From Siphonodentalium dalli (lineage: Eukaryota; Mollusca; Scaphopoda; Gadilida; Siphonodentaliidae): 64,000 bases of DNA. The stretch spans positions 268,515,426 through 268,579,425 of the forward strand of contig CP136063.1 in assembly GCA_032622095.1 (NCBI GenBank). Reading direction: 5' to 3'. Below are positions 1 to 13,697 of this stretch, one piece after another (positions within the stretch are counted from its first letter, which is position 1; each line of letters begins with the position of its first letter). Below the pieces are notes generated by a model. That model did no database searches and was not told where the DNA came from. It saw only the letters and a program-made list of their open reading frames with translations. The translations under genes were made by a program, and so were the position numbers.

Positions 1-858
1 ATCAGGCGAAAAATGTGACCTTGAACCATTAACCCCAAATCTGTGGCGGTTTTTCATCCAATGTACCGAAGCTTCGTGACATGTACCGAAGCTTCGTGAC
101 GTGTCAGAACTCCAAGAATATACCACCATCGGGACATCAAATGGTATCAAAAGTTGAACGGTCACCAGAAACCTCGATATTAGTCATTTCCGACCATAAT
201 TATCATCGCATCATATATTAACCCATCAAAAAATATGTCAAAATTACACACTCTATTACACCCACCCCTATATAACTGCGTCCTCCCTGACACAGGGCTA
301 CATACAAGAAATTTATCCATGTCTACTTAATGAGAGTATACAGTTCTGTCAAGATCTGGCGGAAAATTCGACCTTGCATCATTAACCCCAAATCTGTGGC
401 GGTTTTCCATCCAATGTACCGAAGCTTCGTGACATGTACCGAAGCTTCGTGACGTGTCAGAACTCCAAAAATATACCACCATCGGGACATCAAATGGTAT
501 CAAAAGTTGAACGGTCACCAGAAACCTCGATATTAGTCATTTCAGACCATAATTATCATCGCATCATATATTAACCCATCGAAAAATATGTCAAAATTAC
601 TCACTATATTACACCCACCCCTATATGACTGCGTCCTCCCTGACACAGGGCTACAGACAAGAAATTTATCCATGTCTACTTAATGAGAGTATACAGTTCT
701 ATCAAGATCTGGCGGAAAATTCGACCTTGCATCATTAACCCAAAATCTGTGGCGGTTTTCCGTCCAATGTACCGAAGCTTCGTGACGTGTCAGAGTTCAC
801 ATAAAATATACACCATGCACCATCGGGACATTAAATGATATCAAACGTTGAATGATCA
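1..858 (-). repeat. Satellite L, minus-strand block (353-bp unit)
   Basis: These are about 2.4 copies of the satellite L unit on the strand opposite to the rest of the array. The marker AAGATCTGGC recurs at 351 and 703, a spacing of 352 bp. Reverse-complementing the block gives the landmarks of the plus block in order: the CGAAGCTTCG doublet, the run ending in TTTGGGGTTAATG, and the segment TACTCTCATTAA. These copies differ from the plus block at many more sites than plus-block copies differ from one another, so they look older or excluded from homogenisation. The copy near 766-786 keeps only one of the two 20-bp palindromic motifs. The array continues off the left edge of the window. Confidence 0.95.
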
Positions 859-2103
859 CTGTTTCGACAGAACCGTATACTCTCATTAATAAACATAGAT
901 AAACTTCTCATATATAGCCCTGTGTTAGGGAGGAAGCAGTTATATAATGGTGGGTGTAACAAAGTGTGTAATTTTGACATACATGTATTACACGATGGGT
1001 TAATATATAATCCGATGATAATTATGGTCTGAAATGACTAATATCGAGGTTTCTGGTGACCATTCAACGTTTGATAACATTTGTTGTCCCGGTTTTGGTA
1101 TATTCTTGGAGTTCTGACACGTCACGAAGCTTCGGTACATGTCACAAAGCTCCGGTACATTGGACGAAAAACCGCCACAGCTTTGGGGTTAATGACGCAA
1201 AGTAACATTTTTCGCCCGATTACGATAGAACTGTATACTCTCATTAATTAGACATAGATAAACTTCTTATATGTAGCCATGTATTAGGGAGGAAGCAGTT
1301 ATATATGGGTGGGTGTAACAAAGTGTGTAATTTTGACATATTACACGATGTGTTAATATATAATCCGATGCTAATTATGGTCTAAAATGACTAATATCGA
1401 GGTTTCTGGTGACCATTCAACGTTTGATCTTCTGATATGTAGCCATTTATTAGGGAGGAAGCAGTTATATATGGGTGGGTGTAACAAAGTGTGTAATTTT
1501 GACATATTACACGATGGGTTAATATATAATCCGATGCTAATTATGGTCTGAGATGACTAATATCGAGGTTTCTGGTGACCGTTCAACGTTTGATAACATT
1601 TATTGTCCCGGTTTTGGTATATTCTTGGAGTTCTGACACGTCACGAAGCTTCGGTACATGTCATGAAGCTTCGGTACATTGGACGAAAAACCGCCACAGC
1701 TTTGGGGTTAATGATGTAAAGTAAAAAATTTCGCCCGTTTTCGATAGAACTGTATACTCTCATTAATTAGACATAGATAAACTTCTGATATGTAGCCATG
1801 TACATGTGTATTAGGGAGGAAGCAGTTATATATGGGTGGGTGTAACAAAGTGTGTAATTTTGACATATTACACGATGGGTTAATATATAATCCGATGCTA
1901 ATTATGGTCTGAAATGACTAATATCGAGGTTTCTGGTGACCATACAACCTTTGATAACATTTGATGTCCCGGTTTTGGTATATTCTTGGAGTTCTGACAC
2001 GTCACGAAGCTTCGGTACATGTCACGAAGCTTCGGTACATTGGACGAAAAACAGCCACAGCTTTGGGGTTAATGATGTAAAGTAACATTTTTCGCCCGAT
2101 TTC

Positions 2104-5100
2104 GATAGAACTGTATACTCTCATTAATTAGACATAGATAAACTTCTGATATGTAGCCATGTACATGTGTATTAGGGAGGAAGCAGTTATATATGGGTGG
2201 GTGTAACAAAGTGTGTAATTTTGACATATTACACGATGGGTTAATATATAATCCGATGCTAATTACGGTCTGAGATGACTAATATCGAGGTTTCTGGTGA
2301 CCGTTCAACGTTTGATAACATTTATTGTCCCGGTTTTGGTATATTCTTGGAGTTCTGACACGTCACGAAGCTTCGGTACATTTCATGAAGCTTCGGTACA
2401 TTGGACGAAAAACCGCCACAGCTTTGGGGTTAATGATGTAAAGTAACATTTTTCGCCCGACGACGATAGAACTGTATACTCTCATTAATTAGACATAGAT
2501 AAACTTCTGATATGTAGCCATGTATTAGGGAGGAAGCAGTTATATATGGGTGGGTGTAACAAAGTGTGTAATTTTGACATATTACACGATGTGTTAATAT
2601 ATAATCCGATGCTAATTATGGTCTGAAATGACTAATATCGAGGTTTCTGGTGACCATTCAACGTTTGATCTTCTGATATGTAGCCATTTATTAGGGAGGA
2701 AGCAGTTATATATGGGTGGGTGTAACAAAGTGTGTAATTTTGACATATTACACGATGGGTTAATATATAATCCGATGCTAATTATGGTCTAAGATGACTA
2801 ATATCGAGGTTTCTGGTGACCGTTCAACGTTTGATAACATTTATTGTCCCGGTTTTGGTATATTCTTGGAGTTCTGACACGTCACGAAGCTTCGGTACAT
2901 GTCATGAAGCTTCGGTACATTGGACGAAAAACCGCCACAGCTTTGGGGTTAATGATGTAAAGTAACATTTTTCGCCCGTTTTCGATAGAACTGTATACTT
3001 TCATTAATTAGACATATATAAACTTCTGATATGTAGCCATGTATTAGGGAGGAAGCAGTTATATATGGGTGGGTGTAACAAAGTGTGTAATTTTGACATA
3101 TTACACGATGGGTTAATATATAATCCGATGCTAATTATGGTCTGAAATGACTAATATCGAGGTTTCTGGTGACCATTCAACGTTTGATCTTCTGATATGT
3201 AGCCATTTATTAGGGAGGAAGCAGTTATATATGGGTGTGTGTAACAAAGTGTGTAATTTTGACATATTACACGATGGGTTAATATATAATCCGATGCTAA
3301 TTATGGTCTGAGATGACTAATATCGAGGTTTCTGGTGACCGTTCAACGTTTGATAACATTTATTGTCCCGGTTTTGGTATATTCTTGGAGTTCTGACACG
3401 TCACGAAGCTTCGGTACATGTCATGAAGCTTCGGTACATTGGTCGAAAAACCGCCACAGCTTTGGGGTTAATGATGTAAAGTAACATTTTTCGCCCGTTT
3501 TCGATAGAACTGTATACTCTCATTAATTAGACATATATAAACTTCTGATATGTAGCCATGTATTAGGGAGGAAGCAGTTATATATGGGTGGGTGTAACAA
3601 AGTGTGTAATTTTGACATATTACACGATGGGTTAATATATAATCCGATGCTAATTATGGTCTGAAATGACTAATATCGAGGTTTCTGGTGACCATACAAC
3701 GTTTGATAACATTTGATGTCCCGGTTTTGGTATATTCTTGGAGTTCTGACACGTCACGAAGCTTCGGTACATGTCACGAAGCTTCGGTACATTGGACGAA
3801 AAACAGCCACAGCTTTGGGGTTAATGATGTAAAGTAACATTTTTCGCCCGATTTCGATAGAACTGTATACTCTCATTAATTAGACATAGATAAACTTCTG
3901 ATATGTAGCCATGTACATGTGTATTAGGGAGGAAGCAGTTATATATGGGTGGGTGTAACAAAGTGTGTAATTTTGACATATTACACGATGGGTTAATATA
4001 TAATCCGATGCTAATTACGGTCTGAGATGACTAATATCGAGGTTTCTGGTGACCGTTCAACGTTTGATAACATTTATTGTCCCGGTTTTGGTATATTCTT
4101 GGAGTTCTGACACGTCACGAAGCTTCGGTACATTTCATGAAGCTTCGGTACATTGGACGAAAAACCGCCACAGCTTTGGGGTTAATGATGTAAAGTAACA
4201 TTTTTCGCCCGATTTCGATAGAACTGTATACTCTCATTAATTAGACATAGATAAACTTCTGATATGTAGCCATGTATTAGGGAGGAAGCAGTTATATATG
4301 GGTGGGTGTAACAAAGTGTGTAATTTTTACATATTACACGATGGGTTAATATATAATCCGATGCTAATTATGGTCTGAAATGACTAATATCGAGGTTTCT
4401 GGTGACCGTTCAACGTTTGATAAAATTTATTGTCCCGGTTTTGGTATATTCTTGTAGTTCTGACACGTCACGAAGCTTCGGCACATGTCACGAAGCTTCG
4501 GTACATTGGACGAAAAACAGCCACAGCTTTGGGGTTAATGATGTAAAGTAACATTTTTCGCCCGATTTCGATAGAACTGTATACTCTCATTAATTAGACA
4601 TAGATAAACTTCTGATATGTAGCCATGTATTAGGGAGGAAGCAGTTATATATGGGTGGGTGTAACAAAGTGTGTAATTTTGACATATTACACGATGGGTT
4701 AATATATAATCCTATGCTAATTATGGTCTGAAATGACTAATATCGAGGTTTCTGGTGACCGTTCAACGTTTGATAACATTTATTGTCCCGGTTTTGGTAT
4801 ATTGTTGGAGTTCTGACACGTCACGAAGCTTCGGTACATGTCACGAAGCTTCGGTACATTGGACGAAAAACCGCCACAGCTTTTGGGTTAATGATGCAAA
4901 GTAACATTTTTCGCCCGATTTCGATAGAACTGTATACTCTCATTAATTAGACATAGATAAACTTCTGATATGTAGCCATGTATTAGGGTGTTGTAACAAA
5001 GTTTGTAATTTTGACATATTACACGATGGGTTAATATATAATCCGATGCTAATTATGGTCTGAAATGACTAATATCGAGGTTTCTGGTGACCGTTCAACA

Positions 5101-5960
5101 TTTGATAACATTTGATGTCCCGGTTTTGGTATATTCTTGGAGTTCTGACACGTCACGAAGCTTCGGTACATGTCACGAAGCTTCGGTACATTGGACGAAA
5201 AACCGCCACAACTTTGGGGTTAATGATGTAAAGTAACATTTTTCGCCCGATTTCGATAGAACAGTATACTCTCATTAATTAGACATAGATAAACTTCTGA
5301 TATGTAGCCATGTATTAGGGAGGAAGCACTTATATATGGGTGGGTGTAACAAAGTGTGTAATTTTGACATATTACACGATGGGTTAATATATAATCCGAT
5401 GCTAATTATGGTCTGAAATGACTAATATCGAGGTTTCTGGTGACCGTTCAACGTTTGATAACATTTATTGTCCCGGTTTTGGTATATTCTTGGAGTTCTG
5501 ACACGTCACGAAGCTTCGGTACATGTCACGAAGCTTCGGTACATTGGACGAAAAACCGCCACAGCTTTGGGGTTAATGATGTAAAGTAACATTTTTCGCC
5601 CGATTTCGATAGAACAGTATACTCTCATTAAGAAGACATAGATAAACTTCTGATATGTAGCCATGTATTAGGGAGGAAGCAGTTATATATGGGTGGGTGT
5701 AATAAAGTGTGTAATTTTGACATATTACACGATGGGTTAATATATAATCCGATGCTAAGTATGGTCTGAAATGACTAATATCGAGGTTTCTGATGAACAT
5801 TCAACGTTTGATAACATTTGATGTCCCGGTTTTGGTATATTCTTGGAGTTCTGACACGTCACGAAGCTTCGGTACATGTCACGAAGCTTCGCTACATTGG
5901 ACGAAAAACAGCCACAGCTTTGGGGTTAATGATGTAAAGTAACATTTTTCGCCCGATTGC
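2104..5960 (+). repeat. Higher-order copy A of satellite L (3,857 bp)
   Basis: The order of unit lengths is 361, 519, 519, 353, 361, 353, 353, 332, 353, 353. The same order, with the same private variants, returns in 5961-10855. Shared variants include the 332-bp deleted unit at 4923 and 9818, the altered AGTTCTTGTAG-type unit near 4450 and 9345, and the unit with TAAGAAGACATAG or TAAGAAGACGTAG near 5628 and 10523. Shared order and variants show that the whole multi-unit block was duplicated, not single units. Confidence 0.9.
5507..5546 (+). repeat. Palindromic 20-bp doublet of satellite L (representative)
   Basis: This is a representative of a feature found in nearly every full unit: two direct copies, 20 bp apart, of CACGAAGCTTCGGTACATGT. 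The core CGAAGCTTCG is a perfect palindrome and contains a HindIII site, so each unit has two such sites 20 bp apart. The core is kept in the diverged minus-strand block too, for example near 68-78 and 89-99. It could be a dimeric protein-binding site or simply an internal duplication; the sequence alone does not decide. Confidence 0.85.
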
Positions 5961-8900
5961 GATAGAACTGTATACTCTCATTAATTAGACATAGATAAAC
6001 TTCTGATATGTAGCCATGTACATGTGTATTAGGGAGGAAGCAGTTATATATGGGTGGGTGTAACAAAGTGTGTAATTTTGACATATTACACGATGGGTTA
6101 ATATATAATCCGATGCTAATTACGGTCTGAGATGACTAATATCGAGGTTTCTGGTGACCGTTCAACGTTTGATAACATTTATTGTCCCGGTTTTGGTATA
6201 TTCTTGGAGTTCTGACACGTCACGAAGCTTCGGTACATTTCATGAAGCTTCGGTACATTGGACGAAAAACCGCCACAGCTTTGGGGTTAATGATGTAAAG
6301 TAACATTTTTCGCCCGATGACGATAGAACTGTATACTCTCATTAATTAGACATAGATAAACTTCTGATATGTAGCCATGTATTAGGGAGGAAGCAGTTAT
6401 ATATGGGTGGGTGTAACAAAGTGTGTAATTTTGACATATTACACGATGTGTTAATATATAATCCGATGCTAATTATGGTCTGAAATGACTAATATCGAGG
6501 TTTCTGGTGACCATTCAACGTTTGATCTTCTGATATGTAGCCATTTATTAGGGAGGAAGCAGTTATATATGGGTGGGTGTAACAAAGTGTGTAATTTTGA
6601 CATATTACACGATGGGTTAATATATAATCCGATGCTAATTACGGTCTGAGATGACTAATATCGAGGTTTCTGGTGACCGTTCAACGTTTGATAACATTTA
6701 TTGTCCCGGTTTTGGTATATTCTTGGAGTTCTGACACGTCACGAAGCTTCGGTACATTTCATGAAGCTTCGGTACATTGGACGAAAAACCGCTACAGCTT
6801 TGGGGTTAATGATGTAAAGTAACATTTTTCGCCCGATTACGATAGAACTGTATACTCTCATTAATTAGACATAGATAAACTTCTGATATGCAGCCATGTA
6901 TTAGGGAGGAAGCAGTTATATATGGGTGGGTGTAACAAAGTGTGTAATTTTGACATATTACACGATGTGTTAATATATAATCCGATGCTAATTATGGTCT
7001 GAAATGACTAATATCGAGGTTTCTGGTGACCATTCAACGTTTGATCTTCTGATATGTAGCCATTTATTAGGGAGGAAGCAGTTATATATGGGTGGGTGTA
7101 ACAAAGTGTGTAATTTTGACATATTACACGATGGGTTAATATATAATCCGATGCTAATTACGGTCTGAGATGACTAATATCGAGGTTTCTGGTGACCGTT
7201 CAACGTTTGATAACATTTATTGTCCCGGTTTTGGTATATTCTTGGAGTTCTGACACGTCACGAAGCTTCGGTACATTTCATGAAGCTTCGGTACATTGGA
7301 CGAAAAACCGCCACAGCTTTGGGGTTAATGATGTAAAGTAACATTTTTCGCCCGATTACGATAGAACTGTATACTCTCATTAATTAGACATAGATAAACT
7401 TCTGATATGCAGCCATGTATTAGGGAGGAAGCAGTTATATATGGGTGGGTGTAACAAAGTGTGTAATTTTGACATATTACACGATGTGTTAATATATAAT
7501 CCGATGCTAATTATGGTCTGAAATGACTAATATCGAGGTTTCTGGTGACCATTCAACGTTTGATCTTCTGATATGTAGCCATTTATTAGGGAGGAAGCAG
7601 TTATATATGGGTGGGTGTAACAAAGTGTGTAATTTTGACATATTACACGATGGGTTAATATATAATCCGATGCTAATTATGGTCTGAGATGACTAATATC
7701 GAGGTTTCTGGTGACTGTTCAACGTTTGATAACATTTATTGTCCCGGTTTTGGTATATTCTTGGAGTTCTGACACGTCACGAAGCTTCGGTACATGTCAT
7801 GAAGCTTCGGTACATTGGACGAAAAACCGCCACAGCTTTGGGGTTAATGATGTAAAGTAACATTTTTCGCCCGTTTTCGATAGAACTGTATACTCTCATT
7901 AATTAGACATATATAAACTTCTGATATGTAGCCATGTATTAGGGAGGAAGCAGTTATATATGGGTGGGTTTAACAAAGTGTGTAATTTTGACATATTACA
8001 CGATGGGTTAATATATAATCCGATGCTAATTATGGTCTGAAATGACTAATATCGAGGTTTCTGGTGACCATTCAACGTTTGATCTTCTGATATGTAGCCA
8101 TTTATTAGGGAGGAAGCAGTTATATATGGGTGGGTGTAACAAAGTGTGTAATTTTGACATATTACACGATGGGTTAATATATAATCCGATGCTAATTACG
8201 GTCTGAGATGACTAATATCGAGGTTTCTGGTGACCGTTCAACGTTTGATAACATTTATTGTCCCGGTTTTGGTATATTCTTGGAGTTCTGACACGTCACG
8301 AAGCTTCGGTACATGTCATGAAGCTTCGGTACATTGGACGAAAAACCGCCACAGCTTTGGGGTTAATGATGTAAAGTAACATTTTTCGCCCGTTTTCGAT
8401 AGAACTGTATACTCTCATTAATTAGACATATATAAACTTCTGATATGTAGCCATGTATTAGGGAGGAAGCAGTTATATATGGGTGGGTGTAACAAAGTGT
8501 GTAATTTTGACATATTACACGATGGGTTAATATATAATCCGATGCTAATTATGGTCTGAAATGACTAATATCGAGGTTTCTGGTGACCATACAACGTTTG
8601 ATAACATTTGATGTCCCGGTTTTGGTATATTCTTGGAGTTCTGACACGTCACGAAGCTTCGGTACATGTCACGAAGCTTCGGTACATTGGACGAAAAACA
8701 GCCACAGCTTTGGGGTTAATGATGTAAAGTAACATTTTTCGCCCGATTTCGATAGAACTGTATACTCTCATTAATTAGACATAGATAAACTTCTGATATG
8801 TAGCCATGTACATGTGTATTAGGGAGGAAGCAGTTATATATGGGTGGGTGTAACAAAGTGTGTAATTTTGACATATTACACGATGGGTTAATATATAATC

Positions 8901-10855
8901 CGATGCTAATTACGGTCTGAGATGACTAATATCGAGGTTTCTGGTGACCGTTCAACGTTTGATAACATTTATTGTCCCGGTTTTGGTATATTCTTGGAGT
9001 TCTGACACGTCACGAAGCTTCGGTACATTTCATGAAGCTTCGGTACATTGGACGAAAAACCGCCACAGCTTTGGGGTTAATGATGTAAAGTAACATTTTT
9101 CGCCCGATTTCGATAGAACTGTATACTCTCATTAATTAGACATAGATAAACTTCTGATATGTAGCCATGTATTAGGGAGGAAGCAGTTATATATGGGTGG
9201 GTGTAACAAAGTGTGTATTTTTTACATATTACACGATGGGTTAATATATAATCCGATGCTAATTATGGTCTGAAATGACTAATATCGAGGTTTCTGGTGA
9301 CCGTTCAACGTTTGATAACATTTATTGTCCCGGTTTTGGTATATTCTTGTAGTTCTGACACGTCACGAAGCTTCGGCACATGTCACGAAGCTTCGGTACA
9401 TTGGACGAAAAACAGCCACAGCTTTGGGGTTAATGATGTAAAGTAACATTTTTCGCCCGATTTCGATAGAACTGTATACTCTCATTAATTAGACATAGAT
9501 AAACTTCTGATATGTAGCCATGTTTTAGGGAGGAAGCAGTTATATATGGGTGGGTGTAACAAAGTGTGTAATTTTGACATATTACACGATGGGTTAATAT
9601 ATAATCCTATGCTAATTATTGTCTGAAATGACTAATATCGAGGTTTCTGGTGACCGTTCAACGTTTGATAACATTTATTGTCCCGGTTTTGGTATATTGT
9701 TGGAGTTCTGACACGTCACGAAGCTTCGGTACATGTCACGAAGCTTCGGTACATTGGACGAAAAATCGCCACAGCTTTTGGGTTAATGATGCAAAGTAAC
9801 ATTTTTCGCCCGATTTCGATAGAACTGTATACTCTCATTAATTAGACATAGATAAACTTCTGATATGTAGCCATGTATTAGGGTGTTGTAACAAAGTTTG
9901 TAATTTTGACATATTACACGATGGGTTAATATATAATCCGATGCTAATTCTGGTCTGAAATGACTAATATCGAGGTTTCTGGTGACCGTTCAACATTTGA
10001 TAACATTTGATGTCCCGGTTTTGGTATATTCTTGGATTTCTGACACGTCACGATCCTTCGGTACATGTCACGAAGCTTCGGTACATTGGACGAAAAACCG
10101 CCACAGCTTTGGGGTTAATGAATTAAAGTAACATTTTTCGCCCGATTTCGATAGAACAGTATACTCTCATTAATTAGACATAGATAAACTTCTGATATGT
10201 AGCCATGTATTAGGGAGGAAGCACTTATATATGGGTGGGTGTAACAAAGTGTGTAATTTTGACATATTACACGATGGGTTAATATATAATCCGATGCTAA
10301 TTATGGTCTGAAATGACTAATATCGAGGTTTCTGGTGACCGTTCAACGTTTGATAACATTTATTGTCCCGGTTTTGGTATATTCTTGGATTTCTGACACG
10401 TCACGATCCTTCGGTACATGTCACGAAGCTTCGGTACATTGGACGAAAAACCGCCACAGCTTTGGGGTTAATGAATTAAAGTAACATTTTTCGCCCGATT
10501 TCGATAGAACAGTATACTCTCATTAAGAAGACGTAGATAAACTTCTGATATGTAGCCATGTGTTAGGGAGGAAGCAGTTATATATGGGTGGGTGTAACAA
10601 AGTGTGTAATTTTGACATATTACACGATGGGTTAATATATAATCCGATGCTAAGTATGGTCTGAAATGACTAATATCGAGGTTTCTGATGAACATTCAAC
10701 GTTTGATAACATTTGATGTCCCGGTTTTGGTATATTCTTGGAGTTCTGACACGTCACGAAGCTTCGGTACATGTCACGAAGCTTCGCTACATTGGACGAA
10801 AAACCGCCACAGCTTTGGGGTTAATGATGCAAAGTATCATTTTACGCCCGATTTC
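5961..10855 (+). repeat. Higher-order copy B of satellite L (4,895 bp)
   Basis: The order of unit lengths is 361, 519, 519, 519, 519, 353, 361, 353, 353, 332, 353, 353. It matches copy A except for two additional 519-bp subunits (2 x 519 = 1,038 bp, exactly the length difference between A and B). Downstream of the extra subunits the two copies are in register at an offset of 4,895 bp, for example 3503 and 8398, 5608 and 10503. Positions near 10049 and 10400 carry CACGATCCTTCGG in place of the usual first palindromic motif, so the first arm of the doublet is decayed there. Confidence 0.9.
6322..8397 (+). repeat. Four tandem 519-bp subunits (full + deleted unit)
   Basis: Each subunit is a complete 353-bp unit followed by a 166-bp unit that has lost about 187 bp. 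In the deleted unit GTTTGAT is joined directly to CTTCTGATATGTAG. The normal sequence has GATAAACTTCTG at the right breakpoint, so the join lies on a GAT microhomology. The deleted part holds the palindromic doublet and the GATAGAAC landmark. The same subunit occurs once at 1224-1742 and twice at 2465-3502, so it has been amplified as its own unit. Confidence 0.9.
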
Positions 10856-13697
10856 GATAGAACTGTATACTCTCATTAATTAGACATAGATAAACTTCTG
10901 ATCTGTAGCCATGTATTAGGGAGGAAGCAGTTATATATGGGTGTTGTAACAAAGTGTGTAATTTTGACATATTACACGATGGGTTAATATATAATCCGAT
11001 GCTAATTATGGTCTGAAATGACTAATATCGAGGTTTCTGATGACCATTCAACGTTTGATAACATTTGATGTCCCGGTTTTGGTATATTCTTGGAGTTCTG
11101 ACACGTCACGAAGCTTCGGTACATGTCACGAAGCTTCGGTACATTGGACGAAAAACCGCCACAGCTTTGGGGTTAATAATGTAAAGTAACATTTTTCGCC
11201 CGATTTCGATAGAACTGTATACTCTCATTAATTAGACATAGATAAACTTCTGATATGTAGCCATGTATTAGGGAGGAAGCAGTTATATATGGGTGGGTGT
11301 AACAAAGTGTGTAATTTTGACATATTACACGATGGGTTAATATATAATCCGATGCTAATTATGGTCTGAAACGACTAATATCGAGGTTTCTGGTGACCAT
11401 TCAACGTTTGATAACATTTATTGTCCCGGTTTTGGTATATTCTTGGAGTTCTGACACGTCACGAAGCTTCGGTACATGTCACGAAGCTTCGGTAAATTGG
11501 ACGAAAAACCGCCACAGCTTTGGGGTTAATGATGCAAAGTAACATTTTTCGCCCGATTTCGATAGAACTGTATACTCTCATTAATTAGACATAGATAAAC
11601 TTCTGATATGCAGCCATGTATTAGGGAGGAAGCAGTTATATATGGGTGTTGTATCAAAGTGTGTAATTTTGACATATTACACGATGGGTTAATATATAAT
11701 CCGATGCTAATTATAGTCTGAAATGACTAATATCGAGGTTTCTGGTGACCGTTCAACGTTTGATAACATTTATTGTCCCGGTTTTGGTATATTCTTGGAG
11801 TTCTGACACGTCACGAAGCTTCGGTACATGTCACGAAGCTTCGGTACATTGGACGAAAAACCGCCACAGCTTTGGGGTTAATGATGTAAAGTTACATTTT
11901 TCGCCCGATTTCGATAGAACTGTATACTCTCATTAATTAGACATAGACAAACTTCTGATATGTAGCCATGTATTAGGGAGGAAGCAGTTATATATGGGTG
12001 GGTGTAACAAAGTGTGTAATTTTGACATATTACACGATGGGTTAATATATAATCCGATGCTAATTATGGTCTGAAATGACTAATATCGAGGTTTCTGGTG
12101 ACCGTTCAACGTTTGATAACATTTATTGTCCCGGTTTTGGTATATTCTTGGAGTTCTGACACGTCACGAAGCTTCGGTACATGTCACGAAGCTTCGGTAC
12201 ATTGGACGAAAAACCGCCACAGCTTTGGGGTTAATGATGTAAAGTAACATTTTTCGCCCGATTTCGATAGAACAGTATACTCTCATCAATTAGACATAGA
12301 TAAACTTCTGATATGTAGCCATGTATTAGGGAGGAAGCACTTATATATGGGTGGATGTAACAAAGTGTGTAATTTTGACATATTACACGATGGGTTAATA
12401 TATAATCCGATGCTAATTATGGTCTGAAATGACTAATATCGAGGTTTCTGATGACCATTCAACGTTTGATAACATTTGATGTCCCGGTTTTGGTATATTA
12501 TTGGAGTTCTGACACGTCACGAAGCTTCGGTACATGTCACGAAGCTTCTCTACATTGGACGAAAAACCGCCACAGCTTTGGGGTTAATGATGCAAAGTAA
12601 CATTTTTCGCCCGATTTCGATAGAACTGTATACTCTCATTAATTAGACATAGATAAACTTCTGATCTGTAGCCATGTATTAGGGAGGAAGCAGTTATATA
12701 TGGGTGTTGTAACAAAGTGTGTAATTTTGACATATTACACGATGGGTTAATATATAATCCGATGCTAATTATGGTCTGAAATGACTAATATCGAGGTTTC
12801 TGATGACCATTCAACGTTTGATAACATTTGATGTCCCGGTTTTGGTATATTCTTGGAGTTCTGACACGTCACGAAGCTTCGGTACATGTCACGAAGCTTC
12901 GCTACATTGGACGAAAAACCGCCACAGCTTTGGGGTTAATGATGCAAAGTAAAAATTTTCGCCCGATTTCGATAGAACTGTATACTCTCATTAATTAGAC
13001 ATAGATAAACTTCTGATCTGTAGCCATGTATTAGGGGGGAAGCAGTTATATATGGGTGTTGTAACAAAGTGTGTAATTTTGACATATTACACGATGGGTT
13101 AATATATAATCCGATGCTAATTATGGTCTGAAATGACTAATATCGAGGTTTCTGGTGACCGTTCAACGTTTGATAACATTTATTGTCCCGGTTTTGGTAT
13201 ATTCTTGGAGTTCTGACACGTAACGAAGCTTCGGTACATGTCACGAATCTTCGGTACATTGGACGAAAAACCGCCACAGCTTTGGGGTTAATGATGTAAA
13301 GTAACATTTTTCGCCCGATTTCGATAGAACTGTATACTCTCATTAATTAGACATAGACAAACTTCTGATATGTAGCCATGTATTAGGGAGGAAGCAGTTA
13401 TATATGGGTGGGTGTAACAAAGTGTGTAATTTTGACATATTACACGATGGGTTAATATATAATCCGATGCTAATTATGGTCTGAAATGACTAATATCGAG
13501 GTTTATGGTGACCATTCAACGTTTGATAACATTTGTTGTCCCGGTTTTGGTATATTCTTGGAGTTCTGACACGTCACGAAGCTTCGGTACATGTCACGAA
13601 GCTTCGGTACATTGGACGAAAAACCGCCACAGCTTTGGGGTTAATGATGCAAAGTAACATTTTTCGCCCGATTTCGATAGAACTGTATACACTCATT

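Larger units (their letters stand above)
862..13697 (+). repeat. Satellite L, plus-strand block (353-bp unit, higher-order)
   Basis: This is a head-to-tail array. The landmark GATAGAAC recurs at 1224, 1743, 2104, 2465, 2984, 3503, 3856, 4217, 4570, 4923 and on to 13676. Spacings fall into a few classes: 352-353 bp (basic unit), 361 bp (8 extra bases that duplicate CATGTA), 332 bp (internal deletion) and 519 bp (a full unit plus a 166-bp deleted unit). Neighbouring units differ by only a few substitutions. The array stops abruptly at about 13697, inside the TACTCTCATTA landmark. Short open frames of 60-75 codons arise within the unit on both strands but are not kept between copies, so I regard the array as non-coding. 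Confidence 0.97.

Noticed and set aside
1-13697. Open frames of 60-75 codons in satellite L (for example 5573-5800 and 10468-10695 minus, 11745-11936 plus)
   Set aside because: They come from the repeat unit itself, are broken by single changes in most copies, and the two best ones are the same position in two higher-order copies.
1-13697. Hammerhead ribozyme in satellite L, suggested by CTGATGA in some units (near 5790, 11036)
   Set aside because: Most units have CTGGTGA there, and I could not find a matching GAAA core or three stems at the right spacing. A covariance search would settle it.
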